Part shown: positions 1-11,981 of the stretch, in pieces
Position numbering within the stretch: position 1 is the first letter of the stretch
Layout: the number at the start of each line of letters is the position of its first letter
NCBI RefSeq assembly: GCF_021869535.1
Contig: NW_026262712.1
Span: 48,218,884-48,282,883, forward strand
Direction: 5' to 3'
DNA: 64,000 nucleotides
From: Mytilus californianus
Lineage: Eukaryota > Mollusca > Bivalvia > Mytilida > Mytilidae
Made by a program: the position numbers and the translations under genes
Notes under the pieces: model-generated
What the model saw: only the letters and a program-made list of their open reading frames with translations
Told to the model about the DNA's origin: nothing
The model's database searches: none

Positions 1-940
1 TTCAATGCTGTTGAGGTCCAAAGTATCAGAAAAAGATATATGTTAAGGGAGGGAAACCACATTATTTATCTGAGCATACATGGAGGTGATTTAGATGCTA
101 GGGGAAAATGTAAATTTTGTCTTATTTTTGTTGTTGACTTCAATCAAATTTATTAAATAAAAAAAAAATCATTTCCTAATTGGGAATCTTAATTAATTCA
201 TGCCCTGTGTGCCAGTTTCTTTACATATCTTTGTAAGACAACTAAAGAATTCTATGTCCTTGAATACATGTAGATGATAGATGAAATATTTAATTTCATT
301 TCTGTAATAATCAAATTTATTAAATATCTTTGTTGATTTATTTTGCGTAAATATGTATATTTGTAAAAAAATGACCCCCTTTTTTCTCCAAAGACTTGTA
401 CACTATTTCAAAAGCATTGTTATAAAATTGATATCTCCTCTGATTTTCTTTTTTTTGTAAACTGTTCAGTAAACATGGTAAATAGGAAACTAAAATCATT
501 TTGAACTAATGTTATTTATTTGTGGTTGACAATATTTGACTTTCGTTTTTGACCTTTATTCTCTGGACACCATGTGGGCTTTGAAAAGGGAACTACAAAA
601 GGTACTGTTTTCTAGATTCTTAACAACATTATATATTATAATTTCTTTTATTTGACTGATATTATTTCATAACATGCTATTGTCATCTCCTCTGAATTTC
701 TACGCTTATCAATGAGGCAAAAACCGAACATCTCTCTTGTTATCCTTGCAAACATACGATACTTTCAGACTTTAAATAGACGACCAATCAGTGACCTGAA
801 TTAACGTGAACTATGTTTAGTCAAAGGTAAACACTGACAAAACAGAAGAAGAAAAAATGAAATTAATGAATGTATGAAAAACAGCATGTTAGATTGAATA
901 AAGTTAAAGAAAATTTAATAGTACAAGGGTACTATAAACA
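1..940. other. AT-rich intergenic DNA
   Basis: I see no open frame of useful length, no RNA gene and no clear repeat here. The sequence is AT-rich with short A and T runs. Confidence 0.6.
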
Positions 941-1002
941 TTACATTCGGATGGAAAGTTGAAGGAAAAAACACTTTAAAAGACAATCCTTATGGAACTG
1001 AA

Positions 1003-1318
1003 TTGTTTGCCGCAAACTTTCAGCAGACTTGCTGCAAGCTTGCGGCAAACAAAAAGTTTGCAGGAACACAGAAAATAGTGTTTGCAGATGTTTGCCGCTA
1101 GCTGCAAACTTCCGGCAAACATTGCAGCTTTTTGCTGCAAGCTTGCGGCAAGTTTGCAGAAACATCAATGTTTGCCGTAAGATTGCCAGAAAGTTTAAAA
1201 TTATAAAGAATGTTTGCCGCAAGATTGCAGAAAACTTTGACCATTCTATATGTTTGCCGCAAGATTGCTGAAAACTTTGACCATTCTATATGTTTGCCAG
1301 AACATTGCAAGAATTACA
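1003..1318. repeat. Palindrome-rich minisatellite, block 1
   Basis: The block is built from degenerate copies of TTGCCGCAAGCTTGCAGCAA and its complement, mixed with a longer unit repeated at about 1,210-1,300 (TTTGCCGCAAGATTGC followed by a shared stretch ending in CCATTCTATATG). The core is close to self-complementary, so open frames appear on both strands (941-1,310) with Cys/Leu/Gln-rich translations. I take these frames to be by-products of the repeat. The same core recurs at 1,945-2,210. Confidence 0.8.
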
Positions 1319-1944
1319 CAATATTGACTGGGCATGCCTAGTTGGCACTTCCTGGAAGTTATCAATTTGAAATTGTGGCTAGGTCATGTTGGTTGTGTTT
1401 GGAAAATGCATTTCACAAATAAGAGATCAAGGAGGCATTTTGGTTCAATACAAGTAGATAAAGATATTCAGTATGTAATTTTGTAAGTACAAATTATTCA
1501 TAGAATGTTTCAATAAAATAATTAATGTTATCATCATACATAATAAAGTAAGCAACTATATATACATGTATGTGTGTAATGAAAAACTTTAGCTATTATA
1601 AGTTTGAATTTTGTAACTGATGTACTGTACCATGTTTATTAAAACTAAGTTCAATTCTGTTATGCAATTCTTACCTAGCTTTATTCTCAATACACATTTG
1701 AGATTTATCCTTTTTCATTTCTTAATACAGGTATATGATGTCATTTGAGAATGACCCCTGCCCCCTTTTTCAAAACTCAAATGCATGTATGTTTTTCCTT
1801 AAATCTCGTAAGTTTGCAAGAACTCTTTCAATGACTGTTTGTATACAGGCATGAATTGATTTTTTAAAAATGTTGCTGTGTAATTTGAAAGAGATAAATT
1901 GAATATGTCTACACACATGACATTGGTATAATGTGTAGTTCCTG
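1319..1944. other. Spacer between minisatellite blocks
   Basis: AT-rich sequence with no recognisable gene. An open frame on the minus strand (1,770-2,162) enters from the second minisatellite block and is not a credible gene. Confidence 0.5.
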
Positions 1945-2210
1945 CAAGTTTGCCGCAAGTTTGCAACAAACAATTGCCGCAAGCTTGCAGCAATCAATTG
2001 CCGCAAGCTTGCAGCAAACAATTGCCGCAAGCTTGCAGCAAACAATTGCCGCAAGCTTGCGGCAAATCTAATTTGCATAATTATGTTTGCAGCAAGCTTG
2101 CCGCAACCTTCATTTGCATGGTAAAATGGTTGCGGCAAGTTTGCAGCAAATGTTTGCTGCAAGCTTGCGGCAATGTTTGCTGCAAACTTGCGGCAAATGT
2201 TTGCCGCAGA
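1945..2210. repeat. Palindrome-rich minisatellite, block 2
   Basis: A near-regular 24-bp period is clear at about 1,970-2,065, with unit core AATTGCCGCAAGCTTGCAGC, followed by degenerate copies. The segment 2,046-2,065 (TTGCCGCAAGCTTGCGGCAA) is a perfect 20-bp palindrome centred on AAGCTT. Successive units can pair with each other in either orientation, so the single strand could form many alternative hairpins. Confidence 0.85.
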
Positions 2211-2510
2211 GCTTATTTTTCGGAAAGGGTATTTCTACATCACACAGTTACATTTATGACAAAATTTATGCCGATAAAAAACCTCCTGATCTGAGTCCTA
2301 ATCTCTTGACCAAAATTTCCGACCAATCTCCTGATCTGAGTTTCACAGTCCATCACATGTATGCTTAGTGGATAGTCAGTCTCATTAATAATTATATCAC
2401 ATCTCCTTTATTTTTATAAAGTCTTAATATCTATCTAATTTTTTTAAATAAAATTGTACGAATACGTAACCTATCTTCTGAAAATGATGGGAGTTTAATA
2501 CCACTAAGGT

Positions 2511-2741
2511 AAAAAAAAAAATGTGTGTTCCCTATTACATCTTTGAAAAAAAAAGGTAGGTAGGTACAGCTTTTTTTTTTATTATATGTATACCATTTTT
2601 TTTACATTGAGTCTGTCGGAGGGACATTCTGACTTTAACAGTGCTTATTGAAAAATGACAAAAAAACCTTAAGGGTAGGCTATTTTTGAGCTTAAAAAGT
2701 GGGGGAGGGTAGGGTAAAAGGAAACACACATCTTTTTTTTA
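2511..2741. mobile_element. MITE-like element with imperfect inverted ends
   Basis: The left end (AAAAATGTGTGTTCCC, about 2,515-2,532) and the right end (GGAAACACACATCTTTT, about 2,719-2,738) are imperfect inverted repeats enclosing about 200 bp of A/T runs and a G-rich stretch. No open frame of note lies inside. The target duplication is not clear, so this could also be a chance inverted repeat in low-complexity DNA. Confidence 0.4.
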
Positions 2742-2817
2742 TTTGGCATAAGAAGAAGAGAAATAGCTGGAGATTGAAAGTTTTTGTTCATGGAGATGAC
2801 AAAAAAAATCAGAAGAC

Positions 2818-2848
2818 AAAAGCTACATGTATAATACATGTAGCTTTT
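2818..2848. repeat. Short perfect inverted repeat
   Basis: Two 15-bp arms, AAAAGCTACATGTAT and its exact complement, are separated by one base. It can form a cruciform or hairpin. It is not followed by any gene, so I assign no function. Confidence 0.8.
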
Positions 2849-2849
2849 A

Positions 2850-4740
2850 CAGTATATTACAATAATAATATCGAAATGATTCACACAGGCGTTGGTTCAC
2901 CAAACTGAGTTTAATTTAATAATAAACTTTGTAACCATCATCTATCATGTATATGTCAAGCACAAGATGAAGCAATCATTGAATTTTCTTGTGCTTAGGA
3001 GAAGGGGTCTAGGGCCCATGTAATTGGTAATTAACGTTCATGAAATGTTGGCTTTGGGGAAAATATATAAGTCCGTTTATACAGAGGCAGTGGTGTACAA
3101 CTTGCTAGGGGGTTTGTGGACTTGGGTCATGAAAGAATTCTAAATATTAGATACAAAATTCTGCATTATGAGAAGGAATAACTGCATGAATTGCCAAAAA
3201 GATTCAAAAGATATGTAAACAAAAAAACACGATATAACACCAACAAAATCTCCCGACGATGCCTTAGTCCCGTTAGTATAATAGTCCCAGACAAAACATA
3301 TTGGGAATTTTAGAGCTGAAAATTTGGAAATAAAAGAGCATATTTCTCTTTGGGATTGGAAAATCTCTGTCAATAATAATTTAAAGATTTAAATAATAAA
3401 ACTTTTGAACAAGTAAGACATGTAAGATACATTTATTATAAATTCAGATAGTGAAACAGATTCAAACAGTGATTTTACTGGTCTAGTAGTTAAGTTTCGG
3501 GTTTTTACCGTGTCCGATTTGATTTTAAAACCCACAATGTGCAGGCACATGATAACATCATTCTTAACATTAGATTTCAATGCAGTATTTAAATCTGCTT
3601 TAAATATCAATTTATATGTAATGGATCCTTCTACCAAGAGAGGAACCAAACTTGAAAAACTTGGAGTATTGTAAGTAGAAATCTGTGAAAATAATTCTAT
3701 TTGCTTAACTTTCCTACATGTAAAAACTAGGCTATTGCTTAAAATAATGTCATAAGACTTGTCTTTTTCAATCTGCATGATCTGTGTTTAAACAGAAACT
3801 TTCTTGTTAATTAAAATCTCCTTTAAAACATGTTAAATGAGACCTGCTGTGCAAAAATAACAAGCATAACAAGAAATACTGTCCTGTTCAAGTCATATTT
3901 ATCTTGCTTAAAATTTGCACTGTGCCACCATTAAAAATACTTCAGTTTCAGTTTTCCCAAGTTAACCAAGTTGTCCGTTTGAGTATTGGAAGGATACTCC
4001 AGTAGGCAAGTTCTTTTTTTTTCTTCTTGAAAAAGATAATAAATGCTAAATAGTATGAAATTATAGACATCTATATCTACATGTATAAGTTTTAATTAGA
4101 GTCTGCATAGGGTTTACAGAATAAGAATAACTGACAAAATGTGCCCAAATAATTGCTAAAAATATTAAGAATAGAAAAAAATAAGCCAAATTTTTAATAG
4201 AGAATAATGTGGTGCTATAATATAAAGAATACTAAGAGCATAAAATGCGAAATTTTTAAAGAATAAGATAAAAAAAATTAAAATAATACAATTAAAGGTT
4301 TCCCCATCCAGACTCGTTGATACAACAGTTAAATAAAATCTACTAGAACTCTAGAAAATAATATTGTCACTAAAATCAAATTCTTATTAAGGCAGTCATG
4401 TTTAACCATGCATTCCAAATGATTTAAAAATGTTTACAAATTTTATACCTTTTAAATGCTACTCAAAAACTCGTACTCCCAAAACCTATTGCTAACTGGT
4501 CTATGTACATGTTGGAAAATAACAAACCTATTTGTATGAGCTTAAGAGACCTTTTAGCATCATCATGATCATAGTAATGTGATGCTATATTTCTGAATAT
4601 GATGTTATCTGAATTGATTTTCTTATAGATTGTGTTATGGATGTGATGCTATAAATTTTTAGACATATGATGGTATTTCAAATTTCCATTTTTACCAGGA
4701 TGCTATAAGAAATATCTGGAGAGAACACTGCTTTAGTTTC
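2850..4740. other. AT-rich intergenic DNA
   Basis: No supported gene. The longest frame is a minus-strand 129-codon frame at 3,389-3,778 with no domain, membrane segment or signal that I recognise. It starts in AT-rich filler, with nothing to suggest splicing or conservation. Short GTGATGCTATA echoes occur at 4,575-4,720. Confidence 0.5.
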
Positions 4741-4744
4741 TCAT

Positions 4745-4880
4745 TTGAATTGTTTTACATTAGTCATTTTGGCGCCTTCAATAGTCTACTAGTCTATGCA
4801 GTATGCGCTTTGCTCAATATTGAAGGTCGTACAGGGACTTATCATTGGCAATCATACCACATCTTCTCTTTTATGTGTAT
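4745..4880 (-). repeat. Fragment of the GCCAATGAGACAAC dispersed family
   Basis: Read on the minus strand, the segment at about 4,820-4,870 contains AGATGTGGTATGATTGCCAA followed by a diverged stretch ending in ACCTTCAATA. From memory this matches the start of a very common bivalve dispersed repeat. The fragment is truncated and diverged. Confidence 0.55.
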
Positions 4881-4899
4881 ATATTGTTTTTACCCTGCA

Positions 4900-6590
4900 A
4901 TTAATATACAGCACTTGAAGCCTTTTTTTTTAAATCTTAATTATTGTCTCTGATTTTTGGAAAAAAAACAACATTGTTTAAACACAAGACCACAAAGAGG
5001 ACTCCACAATGAACTGTACACAAATAAGAAAATATAAATGTTATAACGCCACTTACAGTACACATTACACACATGGTACACACACTTCTAAATAAGCATT
5101 ATTATGCAATGAATTACTGTTTGATATTGACATTTAAAAATTTTGGCAACAACTGTCTGATCTGAATGCATGTTTGCTTTGAAATTCGTAGTTGAAAGTT
5201 GTGAGATGCAAATTTTGTCAAACTAGTTTTATCCTTTTGCTGGTGGTTCACTCTGCATTTAGAAGGTCACTTTACTATTCATTTGAAGTCATTTTAAAAA
5301 CAAAATGTATAGACATACATGAATTATCTCAACAGCTTTGTTTTTGATAATTTTTATGTGACCTTCCTTCCAGGCTTGTGACTGGCAAGATATTACACAA
5401 TCTTGGCTGCATTACCCACCCACCACCGGATTGCAAAATTTCAGTCCAATAGGAGAAATTAATAATTTAAAAAAAAAAAACAATTGCTGTGTAATGATAA
5501 CTTTTAACAATTTTTAATTAGTTGAGTTTTCCGAATTTTTTTTAGATGAACTTTTCAGTTTATAACTAAATTTTCTAAACTGAAATGGACCTGATACATG
5601 TATACGTTGTTCAATATTAATTGATTTTTTAATTTATGAGTATATTATGCTGGGAGTGATTAAAAAAAGCTTGTAAATTTATTTAAAAGAAGTTATAATT
5701 GCTTTTCCAAACTATACATGTATTAAAATGCTTCAAAATCATATACTTTTTCAGTTTCATTTAATATCAGAATTTCCTGAAGGTGCTGGTTTTGGACTGA
5801 TTAAATTATGCAATACAAAATATGGCATGAAATGAATCGGGGAGAATTTTACACAGCAAGAAAACCCTTAAATGCCATTTACTTCTTCTTTGAAACTAAC
5901 TGTTTATTTTACTTCTTCTTTGAAACCACTGTTTTTATTACACCTTCTTTGACACCAGTACACCTTCTTTGAAACAAAGCAAATTTTAATTGCAATTTAA
6001 ATGAAAATTGTTGATATTGTTGTTATAATGCCGGTCATTATAATTTTAATGTTGGCCCTTTTTGCAATTTCTGGTACTTAAACTACTTTGAATTATTTTA
6101 TTAATTTTTCCATCTTTTATTTCTTAAATTTTACTCTTTGAATGAAGAATGTTTAATGCACACAAAAACAGTGTACAAAACTTTAACATGTCTAAACATT
6201 ATCAATGATTATAGACATTATCATTTTATATAAAAAAAACTAGAAATTTAGCAGAATATTTATAAAATCCTAGATGAGAAGATAAAACACTTGTCATAAT
6301 TATTTCAAAACGGTACAGATCATAATAAATCACATAACCAACCCAATGGCCAACCTACCATGATACTGTTTCGTTTACACATTTTAGATGACCAGATATT
6401 TTAACCATCACCTGGATACCCAAAATTAAGATTACCATTTCTTTTTTTTATAAAAGGGAAAATAATTATAATTACCTTAATGATTACAGTACATGTCAGT
6501 GTGACATTATTGAGTCAAGTCATATCCATTAATTGTTGTCTGTGTCAAATCCAGTGAATTGCTGTGTCATATCCGGTAAATTATGTTGTC
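4900..6590. other. AT-rich intergenic DNA
   Basis: No gene seen. A small cluster of imperfect direct repeats around CACCTTCTTTGA / ACTTCTTCTTTGAAAC lies at about 5,880-5,980. Confidence 0.5.
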
Positions 6591-6594
6591 ATAT

Positions 6595-6853
6595 CCCAGG
6601 GGTGTCTTTGGAATATGGGTATAGCGTAGAAAAACCCATACTGACCCTCAATTCTTTCAGAACCCTGTCAATGATCGTTTAGTATTATTTAAAGATTGAA
6701 AGGTATAGCGCGGAACAACCACACTGACCTTGCGTATACTAGTAGTATATCAGACCGTTGAAGGAAAGACTCTTAAATTCAGATTTTGTCTTGTCCCGTT
6801 GAATGGATGTACTTATCCTGTGGGTTGAACTTCAAATTTCCACACCCCTGGGA
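6595..6853. mobile_element. MITE-like element, CCCAGGGGTGT ends
   Basis: The left end CCCAGGGGTGT and the right end ACACCCCTGGG are perfect 11-bp inverted repeats enclosing about 235 bp. Internal sequence shows two related pieces (GGTATAGCGTAGAAAAACCC near 6,620 and GGTATAGCGCGGAACAACC near 6,702). No coding capacity. I could not settle the target duplication; AT-rich bases flank both ends. Confidence 0.6.
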
Positions 6854-7185
6854 TTATCGAGTAAATCATTATCATATGCAGTATATTTTTAAGTCATATT
6901 AGGTAAATTTCTGTCATATCCTGACAGTGGTATCATCCTGATGTTATTGGAAACTTGGTATAAATCTCTGGTTGTACTCATGACGGTAACTTAAGTACAG
7001 GTAATGAGGCTGGAGCTGTATTCACTGTTTCGAAAAAAAAAAGAATTCAGGACAAAGCTTCTAATCATGCTTATTATTGAACCAAACTGGAATTCACTGG
7101 TACCATTGTCATAATATATTTGAAAATTGTATTTGAATCAAACTTGCAATTGTATGAAACTATTTTAAAAGCTGACATTTATTTT

Positions 7186-7805
7186 AGTGTTTCCCCCAAG
7201 CATGTTTAGCATGGATAAACGCCATGCCCTATTTAAATGACGCCATGCCCTTTTTTGTCTTAATACATGAGGCCATGCCCTTTTTTCACTTCTTTGGGTG
7301 ACGCCATTGTCTCAAAAAATGCCTTTTCTTCCTGTCTTCATGTTTCTGAGTTTCAAGTTTAGGACCCTCAGCTGATTAACATTTACAACAGGTGTTATAA
7401 AGTTGTGATTACAGTTAATCCGCTTATCTTACAAAGTTCTACAAGTTCATTTATACTGTGAATCCTGGTTTTAAAAAAGGGGCTCAACCTTTGTTGATCA
7501 GAACTGTCCCCTGAAACTAATTGAAGTGAAATTTTGAACTAGATTTTCAGATCTTATATCCTAATCTCCATACTTTGAAACAACACATTTGCTATCTTGA
7601 GTTCTAATTCCATCAACAACTGCCAGTCCATACTTTACCAATGCAATATGACAATTTATTGCCTTTCTTGTTTTCAGCATACTGTAGGTGCCCTTTTGTT
7701 AATTTTCCACACACTGTAGGTGCCCTTTTTATAAATTTTTGTGCGCTGTAGATGCCCTTTTTCAATTAAGTTACCATGCCCTTTTTTTGTGATAGGGGAA
7801 ACACT
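7186..7805. mobile_element. Non-autonomous hAT-like element
   Basis: The ends AGTGTTTCCCC and GGGGAAACACT are perfect inverted repeats. The flanking octamers are TTTATTTT and ATTATTTG (6 of 8 identical), compatible with a decayed 8-bp duplication as made by hAT transposases. The interior holds repeated CCATGCCCTTTTTT and TGTAGGTGCCCTTTT motifs near both ends (7,205-7,290 and 7,685-7,785) and no transposase frame. The hAT assignment is inference from the end sequence and duplication length. Confidence 0.55.
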
Positions 7806-9319
7806 ATTATTTGACTTAAGTTCCCATTTTTTTCACCCTATGAGTCTCAATATGACATAATTAATAAGGTTTTTCTGCAGATTTACAGATATGGACTTAA
7901 TTACAAAATTACAAAATGTATTTAAATTTCAAACAGTTTATACTGATTCAGAAGATGAATACAGCATCGGCCATGTCCGTCTATTGAAGAGTTCCCCTTC
8001 ATAAATCCTTTCATATTAACCACAAGGTCTATTTAAAAAATGGGCAGGTTTTGAAAATGAATGTAGTATAAACAAGGTTATAGAAAGTGCTCCTGTTGAA
8101 GGTCAAATTGTGATTTTAAAGTTCACATGGAATAGCAGCAATTAAAACGGTTCTGATCTGCCATTGTTTTGTCTTTTTGTAATTGCCTGTTGTTTACATG
8201 GGTTGCTGGCGGTAATATTTTTTCATATTTTGCTTTAGCATAAATCAGGCTGTACATGTGTAGGTAAGGTTTACTGGTTTGAATCATTTCTCAATTTTTT
8301 CATGCAAAATTAAATTGTATCTTGCTTCATGGTATTGGTTTTGCTCATTGTTGAAGCCCACCTTCAAAACTATGATCTAAAATTTTGTCATTTGCAATCA
8401 TATCACATTTCCTTATTCTTATCATGATTATATTAATGGGATATTACATTTCTAGTCTGTTGGTCTATGAAGAATAATTGTGTCATTTGCAATTTTATCA
8501 CACTTCCTTAATTTTGGTCTATTATTGCATACTGTTTAAATTTTCAGTAAGTCAAATATTCCAGCCCTGATACATAAGGAATTATTCTGAGGATTCAACA
8601 CGCATATTCAGTCATGGTAGTTTGTAATTATCCCTTGTTTAAAAGTGTTACCAGGATACCCTCTTAACAACCTGCCCCCTTCCCCCTTTTATGCATTTTG
8701 CCTTTATGAAAATAGCCTTGTGATCCAAGTCACTAAGGGTGCACACTTATATAAAAATGTCGAGTTGAATGCTATCAGAAAGAAGAAGACTGACTTTACA
8801 TTTTTATTAATTGACTTCTGATTTGAGATTTTTGTTTCCATGTCTTCATTATCCATATCCTTATAGTGTAATGTTCAAATTAGTGATGCGACAAGGTTTA
8901 AGTTCTGATTTTTTATTGAACTGCAGCAATGAAAAGAAAATTTATAAGACCTAAAGTGATTGTTATTTTTAGGGTTATTCCATTTAAACTGAGCTCATAT
9001 CATCAGAAGGCAACAATTGTATCAGTGCACCAGGAGCAGATCACAAGATGTGGTATTCAAGTTTTAAGATTACTTGCAACAAAATTTTATTAAAATTGGA
9101 ATTGCCATTCCTAGCAGAGAAGTTTTTTCTTTGTGCCTTCCATGGGATGACTAAGATTAAATGGAATAGAACTTATTGTTTAATGCCAAGGCAAGATTGG
9201 TATACAGATTAGAGCTTATATGTCTCCACTGCAGCGTAGGGGGCATTAAATGTTATCCTTGTCCGAATGTACATCCAGAAATTGGTTTCCATTCTCTAAC
9301 TTTATATATTAAAATAAGT
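7806..9319. other. AT-rich intergenic DNA with small repeat fragments
   Basis: No gene seen. Two short minus-strand fragments of the GCCAATGAGACAAC family are visible at about 8,345-8,420 and 8,475-8,515 (GTCATTTGCAATC...ATCACA). They are heavily diverged. Confidence 0.45.
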
Positions 9320-9545
9320 AGATGTGGTATAACGGCCAATGAGACAACAACCCACCCATGTTCAAATGAAGTGGATGAAAGCAATTACAGGCAACTGCAC
9401 TGCTTTCAACAATGAGAAAACCCTGTTCTGTTAGGCCGACTTGAAGGCCAACATGAAAATTATAAAACAATAAAATTAAGAAAACTAACTGCCTAATTTA
9501 TAATAAAACAATTGACGAAAAACTAATATAATGAAACTTCTTCAC
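9320..9545 (+). repeat. GCCAATGAGACAAC dispersed family copy
   Basis: The copy opens with AGATGTGGTATAACGGCCAA, followed by TGAGACAACAACCCACCC, then a diverged middle with TTTCAACAATGAGAAAACCC and a tail with AAAACTAACTGCC. Order and motifs agree with a dispersed bivalve repeat known to me from mussel sequences. A 79-codon frame across the left part is not a gene. Confidence 0.65.
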
Positions 9546-9699
9546 AATACTTATTACCACAAAACTCAGATCAAGTTTGAATTTGGGTGGCATCACTTTT
9601 ATTGTTCTCGAGTTATTTCTCTTTATAACGTTATAAAATGTCCCATGGACCACAGTCGCCTGAAAATTTCATAATTGTAGCGAAAAAATGGGGAAAATA

Positions 9700-10570
9700 A
9701 AATATTTTTGTCGAAAAAGCGAGACATAGCGATCCTACATTCCGTCGGCGGCGTCCACAAATATTCACTCTGTGGTTAAAGTTTTTGAAATTTTAATAAC
9801 TTTCTTAAACTATCCTGGATTTCTATCAAACATGGACAGAAGCTTTTTTTATGATCATAAGATAATATTCAAAAGTAAATTTTGTAAAAAAAAAATTCCA
9901 TATTTTACTTATAAATGGACTAAAGGGAGCTGCCATTTGATTTTTATGGGGGGCTAGGATGAAAAATTTTGTCCTGCATTTGTTTTAGTTGTAATCTCTG
10001 TCCTGCCTTTTTATTTTTCACTCTATTCGGTCCTGCCTTTTTTTTTTTAGTTTATCTTGACTTTTTTTTACATAAATTGTCATCCTGCCTTTTTTTTAAC
10101 TCAAAACTCCTGTCCTGTCTATTTTTTTTAAATTTCATCCTAGCCTCTCCCCCCCCCCCCCCCCCCCTAAAAATCAAATGGTAGCTCCCTTAGTTTTTCT
10201 GCCAGTTAACATTACATTCACTCTGTGGTTAAAGTTTTTAAAATTTTAACAACTTTCTTAAATTATCCTGCATTTGTACCAAACTTGGCCATAAGCTTGT
10301 TTATGATTTAAAGCTAGTATCTAGAAGGAAATTTTGTAAAAATTTTGTTTCATTTTTTCAGTATTTTACTTATGAATGGACTTAGTTTTTCTTCCAGTGA
10401 ACATTAATACAGTCTACAGTTTAAGTTTCTAAAACATTTATTAGATTTATAAATTATCAAACTTGGACAGAAGCTACTTACAATCAAAAGATAGTAAAGT
10501 CTATAGAGAGGAATATTTTTATTAATTTTTTTCCTTATTTTTGTTGAGCCTGCGATTAACAGCAAAAGTA
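9700..10570 (+). repeat. Imperfect tandem repeat, three copies of ~190-200 bp
   Basis: Three copies begin at about 9,765 (CACTCTGTGGTTAAAGTTTT), 10,218 (same words) and 10,408 (AGTCTACAGTTTAAGTTTCT), each followed by an AACTTTCTTAAA-like and a CAAACTTGGACAGAAGCT-like stretch. The first copy is interrupted by the MITE at 9,926-10,190. Upstream words (AAAGCGAGACATAGCGATCC, GTCGGCGGCG) and the downstream GTTGAGCCTGCGATTAACAG belong to a bivalve tandem family as I remember it. Confidence 0.7.
9926..10190. mobile_element. MITE with GGGAGCTACCATTTG ends, TTA target
   Basis: The ends AGGGAGCTGCCATTTGATTT and its near-complement at 10,167-10,190 form an inverted repeat of about 24 bp. The interior is a series of CCTGCCTTTTTTT words and a run of C at about 10,148-10,167. 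The element sits inside a tandem repeat whose next copy (around 10,379) is empty and reads GGACTTAGTTTTTC. The flanks here read TAA on the left and TTA on the right, consistent with a 3-bp TTA duplication (PIF/Harbinger type) with one change. Confidence 0.7.
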
Positions 10571-11981
10571 GGCGAGAACCCTTACAAATTTTTAGTAGTA
10601 TTAACTATTATATAGTATATGCAGGGACACATTATTCATTTATTTTTTACTGAGGTGATGAGCAGCAGCAGAACCTTCAAATGGTTTCTCATTGAGGAAA
10701 GTTTATAATTTCTTGGTAAAAATGGTCATGGAATATCTGTTCCAAGTACAAATGACGCTTTGAAAGGCAATTTTTTATTCAATAGACGAGACGTCACAGG
10801 AAAAAGAAAAAATGGCCTTTTCAAGACGTAATAACTATTTGCACTACTATGTTCCTAAACCAGTTTATTTAGTCATCATATTGCAGACACAGAAAAAATA
10901 AGAATACAAATAATCTGGAGTTTGTAAGAAAACTCAAAGGCACCTTTTATACTAGACCAGCCCCAGATCAAGGATGACTATTTTACAATAGGGAGTTGGT
11001 AGGAAGGATTTCTAAAATTTATTACTGCCTGGTTGGAACAAAAAATAAACTTTGCACCAAGCTGCATGAAATAAATTTTCTGCAACACTAAATTTAGGAA
11101 ACCATGGCCCATGGGTAAGAAAAGAGAGGTGATCAGTTTAGAAAACCCTGAACTAAATGCCATGTCAAAAAACATAGAAACTGAAGGTTTGAGTTGCAGC
11201 CAGAAACCAATTAAGTCGTCCAATAATGCACAATAGTTGAAAAACAGAATGTTTTATATATTGTTGGACAGGGTTTTAGATGTAATAAATGCAGGTTTTT
11301 TTTTGGATAATTATGCACTCAAATATTCTGTAGGCAAGCATCAATTGATTTCAAGAACAATGAACTTTTATGGGAAAATATTGGTGCATTAAAATTAATA
11401 TTTTCCAAAGATAACATTTAAACAACCTACAAGCTATGTCTTCTTCAAAATAATGATAGGATGGGCCAAATCGTGGGTGGTAATTTACCATTCATTGCTC
11501 CAACTGATTTATATATGACAAAATATCACTGGTGGTAGCCATTTTTAAGACTTTTTAGTTTATATTCTCCTCAAAACAATGAAAAGACCTAGAATAATAG
11601 TCATTTTTATAATGATTTGATTTATAAAAAGAACGCACTACACCACCTTGAAAATGGAATAAGCCATATAGATTGAAAACATTTTATTTTTTTAAAAAGC
11701 GGTTACAAAAAAATATTTTTTTAAATAATACTGACATTCTTATGATAAAGTATATTAAGATGACTTTAAATTCAAAGCATCGTTTATGAGAGATCTTGTA
11801 TTTTCGCGCTGTTGAAACTTTTCCCGCTACATTCTATTTGTTTTCCCCGCACTTATGGTACGGTAATTTTACGTAGTCCGTCCGTACATCGATCCTGTAT
11901 AAACTGGGTCATTTGTGCGTTTATCCTTCCACCATTTATGTTATTCTGAAACGAGAACGTACAGATGCATTAATTAATTTG
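10571..11981. other. AT-rich intergenic DNA
   Basis: No supported gene. The minus-strand 81-codon frame at 10,978-11,223 has no recognisable domain. The stretch at 11,800-11,960 is a little richer in G+C and carries CCGTCCGTAC words, with no identifiable function. Confidence 0.45.

Noticed and set aside
1770..2162. 130-codon minus-strand frame, the longest in the window
   Set aside because: Half of it is the palindromic minisatellite and the other strand is also open there. No domain is visible.
3389..3778. 129-codon minus-strand frame outside any named repeat
   Set aside because: No domain, signal or membrane segment recognised and no flanking gene structure. It could be an unrecognised exon, but nothing supports it.
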